From Cryptomeria japonica (taxonomy: Eukaryota > Streptophyta > Pinopsida > Cupressales > Cupressaceae), in assembly GCF_030272615.1 (NCBI RefSeq), contig NC_081406.1, positions 145,120,091-145,184,090 of the forward strand: DNA of 64,000 nt, written 5' to 3'. The translations under genes and the position numbers were made by a program. Below are positions 55,205 through 64,000 of the stretch, in pieces. Positions within the stretch are counted from its first letter, which is position 1. Every line of letters begins with the position of its first letter. The notes beneath the pieces were generated by a model. That model was not told the DNA's origin, ran no database searches, and worked only from the letters and a program-made list of their open reading frames with translations.

Positions 55205-55759
55205 TCACTATCCCAGTACTACAAGTAGTAAGAAGGACATCAAGACAGGTTTTGGCACGAGAAAGAATAGTTGATGGTGGAACTCATAATTTCCTACAAT
55301 GGTCAGCTTTGCTCCAAATGAAGGAGGTTCTATTCAAGGACATCAATAGTAGGTGCAGCCAAGTCGAGGACACTATCCATCCTATTCAGGACAAGGTGTT
55401 TGATGTACTATGTGTGATCCTTCATAGGAGAATAGAGATTGAGACAGATGTGGATATCCAAGAGTTGGAGGACTCTAATCATGGTCATCTTTTGTAGAGA
55501 GGATTGCATGATCACAGAAGAGCAGTGAGATCAGATGTATGCTACTATGTTCCTGATTGATAGAACAAAAGAGCTAGAGCACGAATGGGAGATGACTCTT
55601 CTTGCGGCCTTTGATGAGGTCCTTCACTTGGAGGAACGAATGAAAAACCTGCCTGAGATTCCTATTGCAGAAATTGAAGGGATTACATTCAGATTCATTG
55701 AATATGCCAGAAAGGAACAAGGAAAAGGGAACAAAATTCTAGATGAAAAGTTGTTATGA
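55205..55759 (+). pseudogene. family-Z protein gene of G, C-terminal part
   Basis: Continues directly from 48197: VTIPVLQVVRRTSRQVLARE, QWSALLQMKEVLFKDINSRC, PIQDKVFDVLCVILHRRIEI, a frame break near 55485-55535, then MYATMFLIDRTKELEHEWEM and IAEIEGITFRFIEYARKEQG to a stop at 55759. The counterpart in copy A ends EIEGIVTKFIAYARKENWKG. Confidence 0.88.
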
Positions 55760-56818
55760 AATGATGTGGTAATTCGATCCCTATTGGAGGATGTTTTCTC
55801 GTTATTCGTGCCAATTTCTATTGGCTATGTTATGATAAATCTTATCTAAATAGGGTTATTTTTGTAACAAACCCTAATTAGGGTTAGGTGTCAAAATCTC
55901 ATCCCTTGATCTTCTTTAAATCTGGGCCATTCATTGTATTTGAGAGTGCTATATAAGCTACACTCATTTCATTTGTAAAGGTTAATAAGGAGAATAGAGA
56001 GCAATTAATAGTTAACAATTGATAGTGAATAGTGAGAGAGCAATAGTAGCAAGAGTTAGACTTGACGAATTGTTGTTATTTGGTCATTGGATTAATGAAA
56101 CAATCAAGTTATGGTGTTTTACTCAATCCTTGAAGCTCATTACATGGTTCTTCTATCTTCTTAAGCTAATCTTTGATGATAATTTTAGTATTAGATTTCA
56201 TGGTGGAATGTTGTACTTGATGCATTATGAAGCTTGTTATCCATACCACTAGCTTTCTAGCTGATTGTAAGCAAGCCTTGTGTGGTCAACTGGAGTATTA
56301 TAAAAGTGTTTAAGTTTGATCATCATTTAACACTGGATATGCATTCAACTGATGGTGTCTATGGTTGATAGTGATTTGAAAACCTTAAAACATCCCTAGA
56401 AGATTGCATTAGTTCTAGCAAAGTTGTTCGTGTATGGCGATGCTATAACTAGTTGAGTTTCACTTGTATTGTTTCTTCATCCATTCATGCTAGAATAGTT
56501 TAGGATCCCCTCTAAACCCTCACCTTTTTGCCCTTTTTTGAAAATCATCTAGTAGTATTAGGGAAAATCCTTACTGCATACCATCTGCTTATCAATCGTT
56601 AAGTCATTTCGAATCATAAATGCTCTTTGATGAAACAATAATCACATCACACCAACAGAGCTTATCCACACGTAGAGACCCTACATATAGGAACCTTGGA
56701 GTTATTTAGATTGATCCTTAAGCAAATCTTCAGCATTCAATTAACTTTATTCAAGAGAGGATAAGATACTTATGGTACTTTATTCTGTGTTCGCATGTGC
56801 GTAAGAAACACATCAACA
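55760..56818 (+). promoter_or_regulatory. telobox, second promoter and tail of G
   Basis: AAACCCTAATTAGGGTTA starts at 55869, GCTATATAAGCTAC lies at about 55947, and the tail contains CAAGAGAGGATAAGATAC at 56755 and ends CACATCAACA at 56818. The block is the closest match to the one in copy A. Confidence 0.7.
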
Positions 56819-57721
56819 ATTCCCAACTTCACTCTTAAAAGAAGTAAATTGCTCCAATTTATGAGATCATGAACTTTGCTCCAAAACAACAATTCATGAA
56901 GTTTTCAACTTCGCTCCAAAACCCAAACTCATGAAGTTAGCAGTTTTCGCTCCAAAACCCAAACTCATGAAGTAGAGGATTTCGCTCCAATTTGCCCAAA
57001 CATGAAGTTGACATTCTCTTATAGGCTTCAAGCATGAAATTCGTTTTGATCTCCTTGCATCTTCATGAAATCATGGAATTCGCTTCAAATATGTCACTCA
57101 TGAAGTTCGCTTCACTTCCTTAACTCGAAGTAGGAGATTCGCTCCAAAAAAAAAAGTCATGAAGTTGTCAAGTGATTCACTCCAGATTGCCCAAAAATGA
57201 AGTTCGCTTCAAGTTGTTGTCTCAAGAAGTAGACTCAAGCATGAAGTTTGTAATGATCATCTTGCATCTTGATGAAATTGTAAAATTTGCCTCAAATGTG
57301 CAACTCATGAAATTGATTCTTAATTTCTCCAACATGAAGTGAGTGTTCACATATTTCTCCATTCTTCCATCTTCACCATGAAGAAGTTCACTCCAAATCT
57401 TTCCAACCTGAAGTTTGACATGAATTTTGATTACTTACATAAGGAGTGTTCGTGAAGTGAAGTTTGTTCTTTTAAGAGGAGCACTTGGAGTGACCTACAA
57501 ATTGACGATCCTTCCTTACTCATGATTGAACTCATCATGCCTAGACTTTGCAAACCTACTACACACTTATGCAAGACTATCCACTTGACTCCTATCCATT
57601 TGAGCACCTATACCTCTCTAATGCAAAGGCTAATAGCAAAAGACCTGAACACAACCTAAAAAGCAGGAAAAAAGTGGGGGTCCCCATTTGCAAAGGGGCG
57701 ATGTGTGAATACCTCACAACA
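56819..57721 (-). mobile_element. family-Z fragment E: 5' box and array only
   Basis: The minus strand starts TGTTGTGAGGTATTCACAC at 57721 with the conserved box and CCCC/GGGG hairpin. An array of CGCTCCAAAACCC and CATGAAGTT strings (56830-57480, roughly 40-60 bp apart) fills the rest. It stops at 56819 against the 3' end of G. Promoter and gene are missing. The short open frame at 57548-57802 crosses the element end and is not a gene. Confidence 0.8.
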
Positions 57722-59049
57722 CTACCCATATACAAGATGCAAACTTGGAGAATGAGGATTTTAGGGAAAAGCACTCCAGATTTCCATGCATTGGGAAATT
57801 AAAAGGGCAAGAAGGTATTAGAAAGGAGCCAAAGGAAACATGAAATGAAAGGTATCCAACTGTTCCCATTTTCACAGCTACACATTTAGTTTTTGGGTGA
57901 TTTGTGTTTGCCTTTGTTGCTAGCCTAGTGTATGCGTCTCTGCTTTTGTTGTTTGTATCTCAGAAATGACTAAAGCATGCAATCTTGCCTTTGGTGTTTG
58001 CAACTTCATTCTCTACTAGCAATTTCCTTGTGCTTGCCGGTGCTCAACCTGGACTTATTAGTAGCCCCTTCATGTTTCTTGATCAGATTATGGGCTTAGC
58101 GGCACTCTTTTTTGAACTGTTAGTCTGCTGTTTATTTATATTCCTCATTATCTCTTTTGCAGCAGCATCCATGGTTTCACTCCAGCCTTCTAGTTTCCTC
58201 ATCATTTTGCTTGATTCTTCCAAGTCGGCCAATTTTAATCTTACCATGACAATAGCAACTTGGTTTTGCCTGCAAACTTTTTGAAGGCCATTGGTGAAAA
58301 TGAAGGAATAGAGAGAACATCTAATGAAGTCAATCAAGAAAGATACTGAATGTACCTGCCAGCAGTTACATTTTTAAGCACAGTAAACATCACTTTTCTT
58401 TTCCCTATGTAAGTAATTATGACTTTCTTAATTCTAATAGAGATGATTTCAGAGAAAATATTCATTCATATGCCAAAACGCTGCAACACATAAAGGAACA
58501 AGGCTGAGGGAGCTCTGTCCAATGAAGTCTTTAAAAAAAATTTCAAATCTGATCTTAACACTCCGCTGGTGGGGAACCTATCTTCTATCCATAAAAAGGG
58601 GAAAGGATTCACCAATGGAGAGATTTTTAAAATAAAGGAACAAATTGGTCACCCATCCACTGATGGAAACAATTTACAAGGAGCTATGTTGAGATGAGAC
58701 AAAGGAAAGAAGGATCATTGCGAATGACGAATGAAACATCTCTTGATGACCTTGTGCAGACAATACTACGTAAGGGAAAATTGTTTCTTCTCAGCAATCT
58801 CTAGCTCTGAAGCTAGACAGGATTACTGCAAAACACAGGAATTTGAAGAGCTCATTAAGAACTTTATGGTTGAAACCTTGTAATGCTGACATCCAGCCAC
58901 AAGATAACAGAGAAACATATAAAGTTAAACATTGTCTATCAAACTGTTCAAAACAATTAGCATGGAGGTGGCAATAATGATGATAAAAAAATGGCAATTA
59001 AGGATAATGAGTAGCATGTTAAAGGGAAAGATGCTTAAGAAGCACATAC
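57722..59049 (-). other. intron of the RhoGAP-like gene
   Basis: No transposon protein is visible. A minus-strand open frame at 58083-58337 has a helical-looking stretch (MVRLKLADLEESSKMM) that could be a cryptic or alternative exon, but I cannot place it in the RhoGAP-like protein. The rest is A/T-rich. Confidence 0.45.
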
Positions 59050-59333
59050 CTCTCCCACAACAACTCTTCCAGAAGCAACCTTTTCCTTTGTTTCTGATAA
59101 GCTCCTCTTCAACAGTACACTTGTTGAAGCAGCAGCAGAAAGAATACGATCCTGCACGGAATCACGTGACAATGGTGATGGTTGCTGCTGTCTTGTTTGC
59201 TGAAGAAGTGTCCATCGTGTTCTTACTGCAGTTCCAGCACGCTCAGCTGCTTCTGCAACACTAGATCCTGCATCCTTTGCAACCTCTTCTACAAATGCTC
59301 CTGCTGTATGGCTTGCCTGTTTTAGCTTGATAC
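59050..59333 (-). CDS. RhoGAP-like gene: 284-nt exon, N-terminal region
   Basis: GATACACAG|GTATCAAGC...GGAGAG|GTATGTGC on the minus strand, with good splice sites. The frame reads IKLKQASHTAGAFVEEVAKD, AAERAGTAVRTRWTLLQQ, VQDRILSAAASTSVLLKRSL and SETKEKVASGRVVVGE. This matches the N-terminal, pre-GAP part of plant RhoGAP proteins of the At5g61530 type (GVKLKEAG-TAGTFVGEVAKDA, from memory). The first codon is completed by one base from an upstream exon. A candidate is 59606-59631 on the same strand (…SDVQTG|, CAG|GTAAGC donor), but its sequence is not conserved as far as I know. The GAP catalytic domain, with its arginine finger, is not in this exon. Confidence 0.8.
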
Positions 59334-60901
59334 CTGTGTATCAAACAAGGATTAGAAATGTATAGCCATGATAACAGTATGATACCTAACAATTGCAGTG
59401 TCAAGCAATCATGTCAGAATTCATCTGCTGCTTCTTAATGAATTATCCACAGATTTCAATTACGTGTAGCTTAGGAGTAATTTGGATGATCATGTTACAA
59501 TTTTCTTCTACCCCAAGACTAAAGCAAGCTCATTCACATTACTCTTAGCTGATGTTCCTGTTATACTTTGTCTAAGATTACCCATTATGTTTTGTTGAAG
59601 CTTACCTGTCTGCACATCGCTGTTCTCAAGGCTGCTTTGCAGATTAGTATGAATCAAAGATAAGTTGAATACCCAGTTTACTGATTTGTTTTCTGTTTTA
59701 TTTAGGACTCTGACAAGGAGAAATATATTCAAATTGACTATAGAAAATCATAGCTTCGCATTATCAGACAAAGAAAGACTACAATCAAAGTCATTTCCAG
59801 GTGTAGATTGGACATGTCAAGGATTTTCAACAAACTGATGCCTGTATTTCTTGACTTCTTTAGTTTCATTTTCTTCCTTTTAGTACACCAGGAAGTTTTT
59901 GAAGAGTGTAGCTAATGCATATGTCAGATGCTCATCTGTTGTTTTAGTTGGATGTATCAGTTGACAGAAAGAAAACAAGATATCCAGACTCACTCCTATA
60001 TAACTTCCTAGAGTTTTCCCCTCTCTCCTTAAAGTATTACAGGATGTAATTTCAGCACTTGGAAATAAAAAATTTCAAACATTACAATTATTTGTCACAG
60101 CAGTATTGATTACATAAAGTCATAGCCTTTAAACGGTATTCCAGATGGCTGGCTTATAAGATAACACCAGTTTAAATAAGAAAGACATTTAATATTTGTC
60201 TAAGGGAAATAATGATCATTAAATTAAATAAAGAAAATAGTTCAAGACAACAATTCCTAGAATAAAAGATAATTAAAATATAATTCATGCTCAAGGGTTG
60301 TGACTCTTTCAAAAGGACAATGATAAAGAAGAGGCATGACTTCTCCCTCATATTGGAAGATATAAAAGGGAGAAGAATTCATTTAAAATGGGATATAAAA
60401 AAAAGGAGGAGATACTCTCAGAGTACTAAGTATCACACATTAAGTCAGGAAATAGAGCAGCGAATTTACTTATCAAGAATCACTAATGAATATCAACTGA
60501 ATCTTAACCAATAAATGCAATTAGATAAGTTACGGAAGGGGTACGATCAACTAATCATTGTTTACAAGTTTAAGGGAGGGTGCGATTGCCAAAAGGCAAG
60601 ACGTATGACCTCTCCCAAGCAACCTTCCCATTCAAGGGCGGAGACATATAAAGACCAGCCATCAGGTGCCAAGGAGGGCATAGAGACACGGGAGAAGATA
60701 GATCGCACAAGCTAGCAAGTGCAGGATTTAGACAAAGCAATGGTCCAGCAACTCTGCCACCGTAACATCATTCTGATTACTTACTAGCATCATATCGGTA
60801 TGCTGTTATGATCGAGAGTCACACAATTACAGTCATAGAGGAACAATATTAAATAACTTCTATCAATCATAAGACAACTGGCACAAATAACATAAGCAGG
60901 T
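59334..60901. other. intron or upstream region, LTR-like remnants
   Basis: The plus-strand frames at 60287-60715 have no recognisable domain. GAAGATATAAAAGGGAG (about 60357) and GGAGACATATAAAGACC (about 60640) look like two LTR-type TATA boxes in similar surroundings, suggesting remnants of retrotransposon LTRs. I cannot define ends. Confidence 0.35.
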
Positions 60902-62374
60902 TGTCATGTCCCCAAGACAAATGTACAGAATACAAAACTCTTTGTAATACATTCTTTGTTCCCAGATTACAAATTTTTTAAGTAATCCCTTATCAAATTA
61001 ATTTAATGATGGCAAAATTAATTTAATTAATTGTTATTCTTAATTTAATAACGAAATAATCATTAATGTTTATTGTATAAGTTGATTAGTAATTTAGCCA
61101 TCGGTTACTTAACCATGGCGTCTAAGGACAAAGACACGACTGTAGAAAGACTCGCACCTTTCTGAATAGTCATAGCCTAACAACACGATCTATGAAAGAT
61201 TATTTAAGTCGGGTCTGGGAAATGGACACAGGCAGAAAAAAGGAAGGAGGGAAGACTATCATCGCATGATTACACAATTCACATCATTTTGATTTACCCA
61301 ACTGCAAGGTGACATCCCAGGTATGTCGCATACTCAGAAAAGGATGATTGGTTTTAGCGTATAGAATAGACGTGTTACTGGCAAGTATGTGAATTCATGT
61401 TTATGGTATTCAACAGTGTTTTGCATCAATTCCTCATGCGCGTATTCTGGTTTCCACTGTAAACTACCATTTAACTTAAATGATAACATTAAATAGCACT
61501 AGATATATGTTTTGACAGAACTGTGAAGCTCCACGAATTAAACTTAATATCATATGAATATTGTTGGTTACAAATGAACATTTCGTAACAGTAACAAATC
61601 TGAGTAGTATTGTGTTAAGAACCGTTTACAGTATTGCACAGCACGGTTGACATAAATAGAATACTAATAAAGTTAAATCATAAAATTAAACAACTAGTTT
61701 CTGATGTTTATGTATTCTGATCATCTGGCACAATCATTCATTAGGTGGAATGACTGGTAATTATTACAAGTTGTTTATTCAAATCTGAACAAACATATTT
61801 TACAAATCTATAACAGGAAAAGCACAGTAATAATAACCTGGCAAGAACTTACTAATTTACACAAAATTCCAAGAGGAGAAAGAGATTGGTAGAGGAGGAT
61901 ACTGTCACTCCAAGTAAGCCACCTACTGGTCCATGTAAGATCAGTAGGTCAGTAGAGCATGTGACTGACTGACAACAATTAAGCCCTTCTACAATCTGCT
62001 ACTTCCTTGGCTTAATTAATAAATTTAAGGGAGGGACAAGGAATGATTTCAGGGATAAGACCCACGCCACTATTAGTAAGCCAAAAGGGCATAATGACTG
62101 CTTTTGGATCCAGAGTGAGACAGATGGGCTAACCGGATCATCCCGTGTTTCCCCCATTCTAGTTGATAAAGAAATAATGTTTATAGGCTATTTGAGTTGC
62201 AATTGAATAAATTTACGTTTCTGCTGCATATGTATAATCTAAAGAAGTAATTTCTGTATGTATTAATGTAACTTTTCTTGAAAGATGAGCAATGGTTCTA
62301 TTTCTGATTTATTTTTTCCATCTGTTTCCCAGGCAAACATATTTATGCTTTTATAACTAGTAGGGGACATCACA
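60902..62374. mobile_element. LTR-like unit with inverted LTR openings, flanked by CAGGT
   Basis: The left end is TGTCATGTCCCC and the right end GGGGACATCACA, so both ends are outward-facing copies of the LTR opening TGTSATGTCCCC. CAGGT flanks the unit at 60897-60901 and 62375-62379, and a third CAGGT occurs inside at 61318-61322. Either this is one element with unusual ends, or two LTRs in opposite orientation (60902-61317 plus; 62374-61324 minus). No coding sequence is visible. A TATTTAAG string at about 61201 may belong to a promoter. Confidence 0.5.
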
Positions 62375-63411
62375 CAGGTTAATATACTGAATACTGATTT
62401 ACAATTAATGGTAACTTACACAATCAAATAAATACTATCTCAGCAATTATTAGTAATCTCACACAATGAATACAAGATGTATACAGTAAAGGCTATGTAA
62501 TGAATCATGGATTCAAAAAATCATTAAGAACATGCTGATAAAAATATAAGTATTTAAATCAGAATTACAGCACTTACTTGTGAGGGAGGGAATGAAGGTG
62601 TAATGGAGAGGTTAGGAGAGACTCGTAAGTTGGCTGTCCTAGAATGACCCCAGAGGCATCTAAGACCTTGAGAACACTTACCTTAAGGAGTCTAGCAACC
62701 TGGTTACAGCGTTATCCCAAACTTGCAAGGCAAGTAAGCCATGTAGAAGGTTGATATATGAGAAGATCGGTTAGAGTCACCAAGTAGAGCAAGAAGGTTT
62801 AAGGAAACAACCTCTCTTGGGCTTGGGTAGAGAGACTCTAAAGCAGTCCTCATAGTATCCTCCTTCCTAACATCATGTTTATATAAATGGGAATCCATAT
62901 CATAATGTGAATCTTGCATGCTTATTTATCAAAGGAATGTATCTATTTGCATATGGTTTTATTGTTATGTGCAGGAATCTACATTTAATCTGATGTTTCT
63001 AAGTTGACCAGGTATAATCTCCAACCCTAATTATGTAATTTATGATTCATAGGTCAGAATTTAGAGGGGAACATTACATTATTGTCCTTGAAATATCAGT
63101 CCATACCAAGATACATATTTCAGACAGGCAGATAAATAATAATAACTACAAGCATGCTCAGATAGAAGAACAGTAAGACAATTTCATTTATGTTCACCTC
63201 CTTAAAACAAATATGGTAATTTACAAGAAACCTCATACAGGTTAAGTTTTTAACTTTTTTTAAATATTTAAATCTAAGCGAATTACTTATTTTGATAAGA
63301 CAGCTATCCAAGACTCTTTCCACAAAAACATTTGATATATTATTAGGAAATTTGCGCTCCACAGAAGAAAAACCTGTCAAGGATGCTTTTGGATGGTTGA
63401 CTAATTGTTTG
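62375..63411. other. no gene recognised
   Basis: A/T-rich. A minus-strand CATTTATATAAACATG (about 62890-62875) preceding a purine-rich leader-like stretch may be an LTR-type TATA box. Short minus-strand open frames (62704-62919, 63120-63380) have no recognisable domain. Confidence 0.35.
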
Positions 63412-63761
63412 TGTTAGAGTAAAGGTATTAGTTTACTTAATTAATTAAATCATATTGATTTAATAATTAAGTCACATTTTCTCTATTTCACTTAAGCTAA
63501 ATTTAGGAAGCTAAACTTAGGAATATTAATAATTAATTTATTATTAATTATTAATTGTTTTTAGGGTTTCCCCTTTTTAGGTTTGATCTCCTTTTATAAG
63601 GATTGATCCCTTTGTAATCCTAACTAATCTGATTATTATTATTGCATATTTTTTTGCTCTAGGTTTTCAAAGCAATCTTTATGTTTTGTGAATCTTCCAG
63701 GTTATTTGCATACAGGTGTTCACTACTGGGTTCTGTGAGGTTGTATTCCACAACTTTTACA
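63412..63761 (+). mobile_element. 5' LTR of a Ty1/copia retrotransposon, 350 bp
   Basis: It begins TGTTAGAGTAAAGG and ends CAACTTTTACA, directly followed by the primer-binding site. CTTTTATAAGG (about 63590) is the TATA box. Because the window ends in the internal part, the second LTR is not seen. Confidence 0.88.
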
Positions 63762-63773
63762 TGGTATCAGAGC
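63762..63773 (+). other. primer-binding site for initiator tRNA-Met
   Basis: TGGTATCAGAGC directly after the LTR is the standard primer-binding site of plant Ty1/copia elements, complementary to the 3' end of initiator methionine tRNA. It fixes the LTR end and the plus orientation. Confidence 0.93.
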
Positions 63774-64000
63774 TTCAAACCTAAGGCTTTCCTATTCGTT
63801 TGATTGAGAGACTCTACCTATAGCAGGTCTTCTGTGCAATTTGGGTTGATTTGGACCTCACCATTGAATCTAACACGTGCAAAATAGTGAAGATTGACCT
63901 TTTGTTTGTCAATTTTTGATTCACGGGACCAGATTTGTGAGGGTTTGAAAATTCCCTTTTTTTGTGATCTAGGGGGGAACCTATTTTTTGGAGCAATTTG
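63774..64000 (+). mobile_element. leader of the copia element, running off the window
   Basis: Untranslated leader after the primer-binding site. The gag start is not reached with confidence before position 64000. The minus-strand open frame here is not considered a gene. Confidence 0.6.

Larger units (their letters stand above)
47090..56818 (+). mobile_element. family-Z fragment G, 5' truncated, interrupted by copy D
   Basis: Homology to copy A begins in the middle of the gene at about 47090 and continues to the normal 3' end CACATCAACA at 56818. Copy D (48198-55199) is inserted with duplication GGACG. The 5' box, array and promoter of G are missing, the break coinciding with the inverted intron repeat. 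At the right it abuts fragment E without visible duplication. Confidence 0.82.

Noticed and set aside
63120-63380. First exon of the RhoGAP-like gene
   Set aside because: A short TGFSS string vaguely recalls the N-terminus of the family, but there is no suitable start codon or splice donor in phase.

Overview
The window looks like non-coding, repeat-packed nuclear DNA of a seed plant, most probably a conifer or other gymnosperm. Support: several generations of nested LTR retrotransposons, plant hAT and copia elements, and a few short spliced exons of a plant RhoGAP-like gene separated by introns of more than 12 kb. There are no bacterial genes, rRNAs or intact tRNAs.

The main content is a family of very large elements, here called family Z. 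Each begins TGTTGTGACC (or TGTGACC), ends CATCAACA/CGTCAACA, and is flanked by a 5-bp target duplication. Each carries one protein gene of about 1,070 codons and a copy-specific minisatellite array, and no second long terminal repeat. Copies: A (7680-15462, +, intact ORF), B (17010-44229, +, split by later insertions), C (31291-36642, -), D (48198-55199, -), plus fragments G (47090-56818, +, 5' truncated), E (56819-57721, -) and H (about 2641-5586, +). A second TATA box, a palindromic telobox and, in A, an AATAAA lie after the gene. My best reading is that each copy is a giant solo LTR whose U3 contains a protein-coding gene.

Layout. 1-2640: no confident gene. 2641-5586: H with an 813-bp solo LTR inside. 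5587-7679 and 15468-15846: a minus-strand chromovirus X interrupted by A. 15847-17009: a gag/chromodomain remnant Y and the start of its LTR, interrupted by B. 23848-43076: a minus-strand Ty3/gypsy element F inside B's gene. F is itself interrupted by C (in gag), by a hAT transposon (38970-42985, in the 5' LTR) and by a solo LTR (23971-25317). 44235-46309: remnants, including a tRNA-derived SINE. 46310-59333: three minus-strand RhoGAP-like exons, the long intron holding G, D and E. 60902-62374: an LTR-like unit with inverted ends. 63412-64000: a Ty1/copia LTR and primer-binding site running off the window.

Relative ages follow from the nesting: Y before B before F before {C, hAT, solo LTR}; X before A; G before D. 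The only uninterrupted long protein gene is that of copy A. The only host-gene evidence is the set of RhoGAP-like exons.
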